Shown in pieces: positions 33,421 through 41,514 of a DNA stretch of 64,000 bases (within the stretch, counting starts at the first letter, position 1; each line of letters starts with the position of its first letter). The stretch spans positions 992,001 to 1,056,000 of the forward strand of contig NZ_RKLQ01000001.1 in assembly GCF_019599405.1 (NCBI RefSeq), given 5' to 3'. The translations under genes and the position numbers were made by a program. The notes below the pieces were generated by a model. The model was not told the origin of the DNA. It ran no database searches and saw only the letters and a program-made list of their open reading frames with translations. Source of the stretch: Haloarcula salinisoli (GTDB taxonomy: Archaea > Halobacteriota > Halobacteria > Halobacteriales > Haloarculaceae).

Positions 33421-34768
33421 GGCGGCGGTGTACGCCGGTGACCGCGCCGGCACGGCGCTCCAGTCGGCCTTCGCCACCGGGGAGATTCCGGTCGCCGTCT
33501 ACGGCCTGGGGAAGATGGGGTTGCCCCTGGCCGCGGTTCTGGCCGACGTCACCGGCAACGTCGTCGGCGTCGACATCGACGAGTCGGTGGTCGAGGCCGT
33601 CGCAGCCGGCGAGAGTCCGGTCGACGGCGAGCCGGGGCTGTCGGAACTGGTCGCTGAGACGAGTGCCGACGGCTCCCTGTCGGCGACGACGGCGTCTGGA
33701 CAGGCGGCCGCGGATGCGAGAGTCCACGTCGTCATCGTCCCGACGCTCATCGAGGGGACGGAGCCGGACCTCTCGATGCTGCTGGCTGCCGTCGACGCCA
33801 TCGGTTCGGGGCTCGACGCGGGCGACCTGGTGATAATCGAATCGACGGTCCCGCCCGGCACGACCCGGGACGTCGTCACGCCCCGACTGGTCGAGCGAAG
33901 CGGGCTCGACCCCGCCGAGTTCGGCGTCGCGTTCTGTCCCGAGCGGACCGCGAGCGGCCGGGCAATCCAGGACATACGGGGCGCTTACCCGAAGGTGGTC
34001 GGCGGTGTGGACGACGAGAGCGAGCGTGTCGCCGGCCTGCTGTACGACGAGCTGACGACCAACGAGGTCATCCCTGCGGGGGACGCCACAACCGCGGAGT
34101 GTGTGAAGGTTTTCGAGGGCATCTACCGCGACGTCAACATCGCGCTGGCGAACGAGCTCGCGAAGGTCGCCGAACCACTCGACGTCGACGTGACCCGGGC
34201 CATCGAAGTCGCCAACACCCAGCCGTTCTGTGAGATTCACGACCCCGGACCCGGCGTCGGGGGCCACTGTATCCCGCTGTATCCACATTTCCTCACGGCC
34301 ACGGTCGAGATGGACCTCCCGCTCGTCGAGACGAGCCGCGGCGTCAACGACGAGATGCCGTCGTTCGTCACCGACGCCACCGTCGACCTGCTCGAAGACA
34401 ACGGTGTCGCTATCGAGGACGCCAGGGTGCTGGTGCTGGGCGTCGCCTACCGCGCCGGTGTCGACGAGACACGCAAATCGCCCACGCGGCCCGTCGTCGC
34501 CGAACTCGACGAACGCGGAGCGGACGTCTGGGCAGCCGACCCAGCCGTCGACGTGCCGGCCGTCCCCGACTTGCCGGCCAGCGCTTGCTCGATGGCCGAC
34601 CTGGAAGCGACTGCCGACCGGTACGACGCCGTGGTCGTGATGACCGACCACGACGCGTACGCCGACCTCGATTTCGCCGCCTTCGGCGATGCAGTCGTGG
34701 TGGATGCACGGGACACACTCGGGGCGCTCCCGCTAACGACCTACACCGTCGGTGCCGGCCGGTCGTAA
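33401..34768 (+). CDS. Nucleotide-sugar 6-dehydrogenase (WbpA/WecC type)
   Basis: The 455-residue enzyme oxidises the C6 of a UDP-sugar to a uronic acid in two NAD-dependent steps. Features are the N-terminal AVYGLGKMGLPLAAVLAD, IESTVPPGTTRDVV, FCPERTASGRAIQDI, ECVKVFEGIYRDVNIALANEL and the catalytic Cys290 in GVGGHCIPLYPHF. These sequences fit the UDP-GlcNAc / UDP-ManNAc dehydrogenase group rather than UDP-glucose dehydrogenase. The GTG start lies 20 nt inside the upstream gene. It closes the biosynthetic unit and the locus. Confidence 0.9.
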   Translation: MTAAQSEAAVYAGDRAGTALQSAFATGEIPVAVYGLGKMGLPLAAVLADVTGNVVGVDIDESVVEAVAAGESPVDGEPGLSELVAETSADGSLSATTASGQAAADARVHVVIVPTLIEGTEPDLSMLLAAVDAIGSGLDAGDLVIIESTVPPGTTRDVVTPRLVERSGLDPAEFGVAFCPERTASGRAIQDIRGAYPKVVGGVDDESERVAGLLYDELTTNEVIPAGDATTAECVKVFEGIYRDVNIALANELAKVAEPLDVDVTRAIEVANTQPFCEIHDPGPGVGGHCIPLYPHFLTATVEMDLPLVETSRGVNDEMPSFVTDATVDLLEDNGVAIEDARVLVLGVAYRAGVDETRKSPTRPVVAELDERGADVWAADPAVDVPAVPDLPASACSMADLEATADRYDAVVVMTDHDAYADLDFAAFGDAVVVDARDTLGALPLTTYTVGAGRS

Positions 34769-34823
34769 GCACCGTTGCCCTGCTGGTATCCAGCAGTGTA
34801 ACCGGAGCTACCTGAACAGTACG

Positions 34824-34832
34824 TATAACATA
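34824..34832 (+). promoter_or_regulatory. Promoter-like 9-mer TATAACATA
   Basis: A member of the element 33 nt before ATG 34865 and 24 nt before GTG 34856, both in frame with the DUF7344 gene, but 162 nt before the ATG 34994 that gives a normal N terminus. Confidence 0.4.
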
Positions 34833-34993
34833 TCTGTCAAAACAAAGTATTAAGTGTGGGACGAATGACTGTTTTGACAGGCGCTTGGGGTTCGGACAAC
34901 CCACAGGTCTTGCAGGATATCGGGGGGTGCAAGGAGCCAATCCCGTTCCGAGGACTGCGTACAGTCCGGATTCCGGGCCACGGAGGACCATAC

Positions 34994-35626
34994 ATGAGTA
35001 CCCAGGACCAAACCGCACGTACCACTACTGACCAACCGACGGGAACCGATAACCAAGATGAAGTGCCAGACAGCACGGCACCCCAGGAGGATGGGGTCAC
35101 CGAGGCGGAGCAAGAGCCGGAGCCGCTCTCGCTCGACCTCGTGTTCGAGATACTGAAAAACAGTCGCCGGCGCGAGGTCATCCACTATCTCAGAGAGCAC
35201 GAGTCCGACGAGCGTGTCTCGCTCGGCGAGCTGGCCGAACACGTCGCTGCCATCGAGAACGACACGACGACGGACCAGCTCACGTCCAGTCAACGAAAAC
35301 GGGTCTACGTCGGGCTCTACCAGTGTCACCTCCCGAAGATGGACGACATGGGCGTCGTCGACTTCAACCAGGACCGCGGACACGTCGCCCTGGCTCCGCA
35401 AGCGGACTCTCTGACCGAGTATCTCGACCGACCAGCCGAAGACGATAGCGTCCAGTGGCACCAGTACTACGGCGCTATCTCAGGAGTCGGCGTCGCCATC
35501 GTCGCGCTCTCGCTCGGTGTCGGCCTCGGTTCGGGCCTCATGATGGGACTGCTCGGACTCGTCGTCGCGACGTTCGCGTTCTGCTCGGCGTGTCACTGGG
35601 TCACAGAAGCACGCGACGACGACTGA
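34994..35626 (+). CDS. DUF7344 winged-helix protein with C-terminal membrane helices
   Basis: From ATG 34994 the protein has 210 residues. An acidic, Thr/Gln-rich N-terminal tail (1-45) precedes the DUF7344 domain (ILKNSRRREVIHYL, LAEHVAAIENDTTTDQ, QRKRVYVGLYQCHLPKMDDMG) and two membrane helices (about 158-180 and 182-200). It is the closest relative of 1025-1549. The frame is open upstream to ATG 34865, and the promoter element at 34824 would give a leaderless mRNA starting there, so a 43-residue extension is possible but compositionally odd. It probably regulates through a membrane-held DNA-binding domain. Confidence 0.82.
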   Translation: MSTQDQTARTTTDQPTGTDNQDEVPDSTAPQEDGVTEAEQEPEPLSLDLVFEILKNSRRREVIHYLREHESDERVSLGELAEHVAAIENDTTTDQLTSSQRKRVYVGLYQCHLPKMDDMGVVDFNQDRGHVALAPQADSLTEYLDRPAEDDSVQWHQYYGAISGVGVAIVALSLGVGLGSGLMMGLLGLVVATFAFCSACHWVTEARDDD

Positions 35627-36473
35627 CGGCAGACGGGGTCACACGGAACTATCTTTTCGGCGTCGTCTTCGCGAGTACCGGCAGGACTGATACTGAAGGG
35701 GGTGGGTCCGGAGCGGTGGCCGGCCGCCGGCCTGCACGCGAGTCGGATGGGGTACACGTAACGGCCAGCCAGCTGCGCCCCGTGATGTCGGACACAAGTG
35801 GATGGTGAACCGTTCCGGGTTAGGGTGGCCGACTGCTCATACGGTCGGTTGTACCGGGCCCCGCTCCGATGCACACGCGAGCGTGTGGTGGAGACGAACG
35901 CACGGACGACCGACAGTATCACGCCGTCACCGGCGCGCGTCGGCAATTGAACGAACAGCCGACAGCAGTATTGTAACCCTGTTCCTACGTACTAAACGGC
36001 GTAGACTGACGAATATGGGCCCCACCCGTCAGTATCCGGTAAGTTTCGTATACAGTATCCCGGCAGTGAGCGTCCCGTACGTCCCGATACAGCTGGCCCA
36101 GACGCCATCGAACGGTGGGTCGGTCACTCCCGGTGTCGGCTGACGGACGTGTGTCGCTCCCTCGGGGCGTGGGCGGCAGCTGACGACCCAGTCGAGTGCG
36201 AGGCCGTGGGCCGGTCTCAGGACGACTTGACCACTACACAGGCGACGTTGAAACGGGAAAAACAAACTCCGGCTGTCGCGACTGCGGCCGAGGGACAGGA
36301 CCAGTTGGAGGCCTCGCCGGGTCGCGACGGTAAAACATTACACACCACCGTGCATGATTATATATGACCTATAACTCCGTGGGAGACTATCACTATCGCT
36401 ACTGTCCGCGCCCGGGATCGCCTGTCTACCCCGGCCCCACACCTATACCATTGTGCCCCACCTACCGGGAGGT
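35627..36473. other. 847-base region without a convincing gene
   Basis: Short frames here (for example 35802-36143 and 36149-36367) lack haloarchaeal composition and have no relatives that I recognise. The right end holds the promoter of the phosphopantetheine adenylyltransferase gene, with CTATACCATT at 36443-36452. A GATTATATATG at 36356-36366 is another TATA-like site. No repeats or tRNA were seen. Confidence 0.4.
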
Positions 36474-36995
36474 ATGTCAGCACGTATCGCTATCCTTGGC
36501 GGCACGTTCACCCCGGTGCACAATGGACACCGCGCGCTTCTCCATAGTGCGTTTCAGACCGCGAGTCACGACGGTGAGGGGGACGGGCACGTCATCGTCG
36601 GTCTCACGGCCGAGTCGCTGGCACGGGAGACGCGCAGTGACCCCTCACACGCCGAGCTCCTCGGGTCGTTCCCCGAGCGCCGGGAGGCGCTTTCGGACGC
36701 GTTAGAACGTATCAGCGGCGCCTACCCGGCGACGTGGGACATAGTGAAGATAACGGACACGTTCGGCCCCGCCGCGACTCGCGAGGACGCCGACGCGCTC
36801 GTCGTCGCGCCGGAAGGCAAGGCCCAACAGCGGGCCCGCGAACTCAACGACGAGCGACTGCAGCGGGGCTATCACCCGCTCGAAATACACACCTCCCCGT
36901 TCGTCGTCGCCGAAGACGGGCTGCGGATAAGCAGCACGCGCATCCGGAACGGCGAGATCGACGCCCAGGGACGGTTGCTCGGCGACGGCGACTGA
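36474..36995 (+). CDS. coaD: Phosphopantetheine adenylyltransferase, archaeal type
   Basis: The 173-residue protein is an archaeal PPAT of the nucleotidyltransferase superfamily. It has the GGTFTPVHNGH start with the HxGH motif (His16, His19) and a C-terminal EDGLRISSTRIRNGEID, matching the ISSTRIR signature. It makes dephospho-CoA from 4'-phosphopantetheine and ATP. I chose ATG 36474 because it places the GGTF strand at the N terminus; a TTG seven codons upstream is the alternative. It is transcribed alone. Confidence 0.88.
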   Translation: MSARIAILGGTFTPVHNGHRALLHSAFQTASHDGEGDGHVIVGLTAESLARETRSDPSHAELLGSFPERREALSDALERISGAYPATWDIVKITDTFGPAATREDADALVVAPEGKAQQRARELNDERLQRGYHPLEIHTSPFVVAEDGLRISSTRIRNGEIDAQGRLLGDGD

Positions 36996-37000
36996 GCCGT

Positions 37001-37231
37001 CTACTCCCGCTGGCTCTCGGCGTTCGGTTCGGCCAGCGTCTCGGAGAGGCCGTCGTCTTGCACCATCGACGAGACGTACTCGGCCGTGGTGTCGCCCTCA
37101 GGGGCGACGTCACGACCGGGTTCGGTGTCCTGTTCCTGTGTCTCGACGCAGACGTCGGTCCCGGTCACCTCGACGAAAATGTCCTGCAGGTGCTCGTGCG
37201 ACGGTTTATCGCCCTCAGCGTCGCTGCTCAT
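37001..37231 (-). CDS. Small acidic protein of unknown function
   Basis: The 76-residue product is strongly acidic and hydrophilic (VTGTDVCVETQEQ, AEYVSSMVQDDGLSETLAEP). It lies 5 bases from the coaD stop, convergent to it. Composition is that of a real haloarchaeal gene. A single Cys and no motif are seen. I assign no function. Confidence 0.6.
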   Translation of the reverse strand: MSSDAEGDKPSHEHLQDIFVEVTGTDVCVETQEQDTEPGRDVAPEGDTTAEYVSSMVQDDGLSETLAEPNAESQRE

Positions 37232-37634
37232 CGGTTACCCCACCTACACGCCGTAGCTTTCCACACCCCATGGGTGTGTGCACATTCGTCAACCATGACA
37301 TGACGCCCTGGAACGGTGCGGATATAAATATACAGTGACAAATTCGGTTAATCGCTGACTATCGTCGCTGGAGTTGTGTTTTACAGCACCTACTTTCCCC
37401 TGAATTCTCGTGGACTGGCTGAACGACGGCCCGCCATGCTCACCGCAGTCGTGTCGAGACGGTCGAGTCAGAGATAATAACAACTGTACGTTTGTTATTT
37501 TCTGGGTAGTAGCTGGTAGCCAGTCATACTGGAACCGGATGCAATTGTGTTCACGAGGCTCCCATCTTTTGTATAGCGACATGTAGTTTATCTGGCCGCG
37601 ACCAGACGGGAGAACTTTCCAATATGTTTTCCGT
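37232..37634. other. 403-base AT-richer gap downstream of the integrase
   Basis: No gene is seen. GC is clearly lower than around it. It holds the inverted repeat at 37476-37499 and several TATA-like stretches. The gap could contain an old attachment site of the neighbouring integrase, but no tRNA fragment or direct repeat was found. Confidence 0.4.
37476..37499. repeat. Inverted repeat AATAACAA-N8-TTGTTATT
   Basis: Two perfect 8-base arms separated by 8 bases, in the AT-rich gap downstream of the integrase. Each arm contains the ATAACAA core of the glycan-locus promoter element. It could be an operator or a recombination site; no start codon lies at promoter distance. Confidence 0.45.
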
Positions 37635-38672
37635 TTACACCAGCGAGTAGATGTTTGCCTCGTAACTCTCCCGAACGCGGCTCCCCCACTCGTGGGTGTA
37701 AGTGTCGATGACGTCCTGGGCCACGTCGCCCCGCAGGTACTTGACGACCCCGCGATCTCCGGTTCTGTCCCGGAGATGGGTCGTGAAGAAGTGCCGGAAA
37801 TAGTGCGGTGTAACGTTCTCTTCGGTTCCGCCGCCGTCGCGGTACCAGCCGTGGTCGCGGGCGTGTCGTTCGACGAGGTGGTGCACCATGTCGGGTGTGA
37901 GCCGCTGGCCCCAGTCACCGCTCGTCGAGACGAACAGGGCCTCGGCGTCTGAGCGAACGTCCGGCCGAATCGCTAGCCAGCGCCGCAGTGTGCGGGCGAG
38001 CTCGTCGTCGATAGGCACCGTCGTGTCGCGTTTGCGCTTGTTCGACGCCGACCGCTCCTCGCCGTTGGTCACCGCACCGCGACTCGGCTCGCTCGCGACG
38101 TACAGGGAGTCTTCGCGCCCGTCGAGGGCGGCGCGCACGGGCACCTCGGGACGGGGTCCCGGTTCGGACAGATTGCAGTCTCGGAGGTCGAGATTACACA
38201 GCTCACCGGCGCGAATCCCGGTTTTCAACAGCGTGAGGACGACGGCTCGCTCCAGGGGATGACCGATAGTCCCGACGAACGCACGCATCTCCGCGACACT
38301 GATCTCGCGTCGGGTCGGGTCGGTGTTGATGGACTCGTCCATCTCCTCCATCACCAGCGCCATCGGGTTCGATTCGAAGGTGCCCACTTGCGTCATGTAG
38401 GCGAAAAACCGGTGGAGATAGGAGGCGTACGTCGCGACGGTGCTCTCGCTGTGGTCGCCTCTGAGCCCGTGGACGTATGCCATGCAGTCCCTGTGGGAGG
38501 CAGCAGCGACCGCCGTGGGATGGCTGCCCTCGCTCAGATACGTCTGGAATTCCCGGAGCACGCGCTCGTAGAAGGCCCGAGTGCGCTCGCTTTTCCCGTG
38601 GTAGGTCACGTCGTCGAGGAAGTAGCCGATGGGGTCCTCGTCTGGTTCGGGTGTCGCGGTGTCTGAGCTCAT
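37635..38672 (-). CDS. Tyrosine recombinase/integrase (XerC/D-like)
   Basis: The 345-residue protein has the N-terminal SAM-like DNA-binding domain (about 15-105) and a C-terminal catalytic domain: Arg154 in TGIRAGEL, His290-x-x-Arg293 in TPHYFRHFF, and Tyr325 in DTYTHEW. At the position of the usual second His is Asp316 (LRGD), as in many haloarchaeal recombinases of this type. It is coupled to the DUF5805 gene upstream by a 4-nt overlap. It may act in chromosome or element recombination; no full mobile element is visible. Confidence 0.88.
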   Translation of the reverse strand: MSSDTATPEPDEDPIGYFLDDVTYHGKSERTRAFYERVLREFQTYLSEGSHPTAVAAASHRDCMAYVHGLRGDHSESTVATYASYLHRFFAYMTQVGTFESNPMALVMEEMDESINTDPTRREISVAEMRAFVGTIGHPLERAVVLTLLKTGIRAGELCNLDLRDCNLSEPGPRPEVPVRAALDGREDSLYVASEPSRGAVTNGEERSASNKRKRDTTVPIDDELARTLRRWLAIRPDVRSDAEALFVSTSGDWGQRLTPDMVHHLVERHARDHGWYRDGGGTEENVTPHYFRHFFTTHLRDRTGDRGVVKYLRGDVAQDVIDTYTHEWGSRVRESYEANIYSLV

Positions 38673-39082
38673 TCGTCCAGCACGTACCCCCCGTGGCGGC
38701 CGCTGTATCTGACCCGGCCTTCCGACTGGAGCTCCTGCAATGTCTCGTCGAGTCGCTGTTCGATGTCGTCGGTCAGCGCTGCGACCAGGTCGTCCCAGTC
38801 GCAGTGGTCGCCGTCAGCGAGGGCCTCGACGACCCGGTCTTTCAGGCCGTTACCCCTGGGGTTGGCGCCCGGAGAACGGGGTTCCGTTTCTTCGGCGCTC
38901 GCCGAACTCTCGCCGGTGTCGGACTCCGGCAGTTCGAATCCGCTTCGACCTGCCTGCACCATCGTCCGGACGAACTCGCTCTGGCTCATGTCGAGCTCGT
39001 CGGCGTGGGACTGCCAGTTCTCCTTCTGGTATTCCGGAACGTAGGTCCTCACTGAGGTGCGCTCCTCGCCATCGGCTGCCAT
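38669..39082 (-). CDS. DUF5805 protein, integrase partner
   Basis: The 137-residue protein begins with a ribbon-helix-helix-like part (VRTYVPEYQKENWQSHADELDMSQSEFVRTMVQAGRSGF) and ends in a winged-helix-like segment (LQELQSEGRVRYSGRHGGYVLDE), joined by an acidic linker. DUF5805 genes are often found next to tyrosine recombinases in haloarchaea. It overlaps the integrase start by 4 nt. It probably binds DNA at the recombination site or controls the integrase; inferred. Confidence 0.75.
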   Translation of the reverse strand: MAADGEERTSVRTYVPEYQKENWQSHADELDMSQSEFVRTMVQAGRSGFELPESDTGESSASAEETEPRSPGANPRGNGLKDRVVEALADGDHCDWDDLVAALTDDIEQRLDETLQELQSEGRVRYSGRHGGYVLDE

Positions 39083-40433
39083 ATCTGGGGGTCGACCCCC
39101 GGCTACTTCAAGCTAGTGCCACATACCCGGATAAAGACACTTATTTGTGCAGATGAGGCCGTAATTTCGGCCAAATCACGCCGCTACTGAAGGATTGCTG
39201 ATACTTTTGCCAAGGTATAGTGCCACACTCACAAATCTAATTTCGGCAGTTTGTCGGGTGTCTGCTCCACGAACTCGAACTGTAGTCGGGGGTGGCGCCG
39301 TTCGTCACCAGGTCGCGCCACTCGGTCGGTGGGTCACCCTCCAGACCGGCGGTATGCCTGTACCCGGTTACACTCTCCAGGGGCTCCTCAGACTATGTGG
39401 TCGCTACGAGCTGTACGTCTCTCGAGTCCGGTAGTGCTCCATCGAACGATGATCTGTGACCACCAGCAGGCCGTCACGGTTGGTCTAACTCTTCCCGCAG
39501 CCTTCTGGAGCCCTCGCTATCAGAGTGGCACTCAGAGCCCGTGAGAGGCGCTTGCGCTGTCTCCCGGGAGCCCTTCGGGTCACTACTCTCACGTAGGTCC
39601 TTACCACTCACAGCCGGGTCCGTCGACTCGTCTGATCGACCCCAGGCTCGTCGATAGCGTAGTGCGGACTGGGAGGTGGTATCGAACGAGGTCCCGTTTC
39701 TGGTGCTCCACCCCAGGGGTAGCGCCCGTCAAAGCGGGTCTCTGGTCGGTGGCGACAGTGGTCCACGACAGCTCGGCCCCAGTAATCGCTGCCGGCGGCT
39801 CACTTCCCATACTGACAGCTGGAGTTCGTTCAGCTATCGGTACCAAGTGCGTACTTTCGTTCGTATTGTGACGGACGACAGTCTGGCTTCTCCGCGTGGC
39901 GGGGAACCACCATCCGCGCTACGATATGGAACATCCCGGTTGGGGCCGCGGGAGCTGGGTCGCTGCAACGGTGGTCCTCTGTCGGACAATGTGGATTGGC
40001 CGCTCTCGGGGGCGCCCCCACCGGCGACTGGTCCTGACCGGGGCCTTTCAGTGGATGTCATCTGGTGGCAGATGCCTCTGAAGGCCGACTACAGATTCGT
40101 TTCACTTGGTGGGGTGGCTCCTCTCCCTGCCCTCCGTGGCGAACCACCTGTTTCCGGCTGCAACCGACTGAACGCTGATACGAGCTCCGACACACTCCTC
40201 GAACTGGTGGGTTCTCGTCCGAAATGCCAGTTGCCAGCAACAAAAATGTCAAATAACGCCAATATCATACTGGCTGGCTACCGACTCGTAAACTGTATGC
40301 CGCTATATCCAATCTCCTTCCGGCATCCCACCGAATTCCCCGTCTATTCGGCGAATCGAATCCAGAGTGCTCGCTGTGCGCTGTGGGCCCCGGTTTGGCG
40401 GGATTTATGTCTGCCCGGCGACGACGACTGGAT
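39083..40433. other. 1.35-kb region without a convincing gene
   Basis: The region is less GC-rich than neighbouring genes. Long frames such as 39676-40746 lack acidic composition and overlap the KDG kinase. It contains the compact inverted-repeat element at 39540-39593. I found no transposase motif, tRNA or terminal repeats. A decayed mobile element or a non-coding RNA locus is possible. Confidence 0.45.
39540..39593. ncRNA. Candidate structured RNA element (three-way junction)
   Basis: A perfect 8-bp outer stem (39540-39547 with 39586-39593) encloses two hairpins: GCG-CTTG-CGC at 39548-39557 and GA(G)CCC-TTC-GGGTC at 39568-39581. Folding works on either strand. It could be an RNA, the end hairpin of an IS200/IS605-type element, or chance in GC-rich DNA; no tnpA or tnpB is nearby. 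Confidence 0.35.
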
Positions 40434-41393
40434 ATGGCTGACCTGGTTACGTTCGGCGAGACGATGCTCCGGTTCTCACCGCCTGACGAGGAGCGTCTCG
40501 AAATCGCCGACCAGTACGACGTCGACGTGGCGGGTGCCGAGTCCAACGTGGCTGTCGCAGCCCAGCGCCTCGGGCTCGAGGCGACCTGGCTCTCGAAACT
40601 CCCGGACTCACCTATCGGCCGGAAGGTCGCCGGCGAACTCCGGAGCCACGGCGTCTCTGTCGACGTCGTCTGGGACGACTCGCCCGAGCGTCGACAGGGG
40701 ACGTACTACCTGGAGCAGGGGCGACCGCCCCGTGGGAGCGAAGTAATATATGACCGCGCGCACGCGAGCGTCACCACTGCGACGGCCGACGACCTCCCGA
40801 CGGAGGCACTGGAGGGAGCGGACTGTTTCCACACGACGGGTATCACCCCCGCGCTGTCGGCGACGCTGGCGACGACGACCGCCGAGTTACTCGAACGGGC
40901 GGGGTCGTCCGGGGCGCTGACGAGCTTCGACGTCAACTTCCGCTCGAACCTCTGGACGCCAACCGAGGCGAAGGAAGTGCTTACCGAACTGTTCCCGGCT
41001 ATCGATATCCTGGTGGTCGCCGAGCGCGACGCCCGCGTCGTCCTCGACGCGGACGGCGACGCGGAGGCTATCGCCAGAAAGCTCGACGACGAGTACGGGT
41101 TCGAAGTCGTCCTCGTCACCCGTGGCAGCGATGGCGCCCTCGCGCTCTCGGAGGGGGAGGCGTTCACGCAGCCGACCTACGAGGCGCCGGACGCCTATCC
41201 TGTCGGGACCGGCGATTCCTTCGTCGGGGGCTTTCTCTCGCAGTATCTTCAGGGCGAGCCGGTCCAGAAGGCGCTTTCCTGGGGTGCCGCGACCGCTGCG
41301 TTGAAACGGTCCATCCCCGGTGATATGGCGACCATCGCTGTGCAGGAGGTCCGCGAGGTCATCGGTGGGACGACGGAGTCGCTGTCCCGGTAG
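40434..41393 (+). CDS. kdgK: 2-keto-3-deoxygluconate kinase (PfkB family)
   Basis: The 319-residue PfkB sugar kinase starts LVTFGETMLRFSPPDEERLE and has the family end motif YPVGTGDSFVGGFL with the catalytic Asp. FGETMLR and the AGAESNVAVAAQRLG substrate lid are typical of haloarchaeal KDG kinases of the semi-phosphorylated Entner-Doudoroff pathway. ATG 40434 fits the family N terminus and a TATA-like GGATTTATG about 30 nt upstream; ATG 40407 would add nine basic residues. It lies 121 nt before pyruvate kinase, which fits the pathway. Confidence 0.82.
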   Translation: MADLVTFGETMLRFSPPDEERLEIADQYDVDVAGAESNVAVAAQRLGLEATWLSKLPDSPIGRKVAGELRSHGVSVDVVWDDSPERRQGTYYLEQGRPPRGSEVIYDRAHASVTTATADDLPTEALEGADCFHTTGITPALSATLATTTAELLERAGSSGALTSFDVNFRSNLWTPTEAKEVLTELFPAIDILVVAERDARVVLDADGDAEAIARKLDDEYGFEVVLVTRGSDGALALSEGEAFTQPTYEAPDAYPVGTGDSFVGGFLSQYLQGEPVQKALSWGAATAALKRSIPGDMATIAVQEVREVIGGTTESLSR

Positions 41394-41425
41394 TCCCGCG
41401 CAGGCCCGCGAAAACTGCAGTGTCT

Positions 41426-41440
41426 GATAAGCTTCTTATC
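41426..41440. promoter_or_regulatory. Inverted repeat GATAAG-CTT-CTTATC before pyk
   Basis: A perfect 6-base palindrome with a 3-base spacer, overlapping the TATA-like region upstream of pyruvate kinase (75 nt before ATG 41515). A 19-codon frame (41463-41522) lies between it and the gene. It is a candidate operator for a sugar-responsive regulator. Confidence 0.4.
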
Positions 41441-41514
41441 CCCTGGCTCGGTACGGGGGAGTATGATTCAACTACCGACGTCGCCGACACTCCGTCTCAC
41501 AGGGGGAGCCGCCG

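Noticed and set aside
38935-38955. A T-loop-like GTTCGAATCC in the DUF5805 gene, possible tRNA
   Set aside because: The arms do not pair and the sequence codes for a conserved part of the DUF5805 protein; no acceptor or anticodon stem fits.
39676-40746. A 356-codon plus-strand frame across the gene-free region into the KDG kinase
   Set aside because: It is Arg/Ser/Pro-rich, not acidic, and overlaps the clear kinase gene in another frame; no family motif is present.
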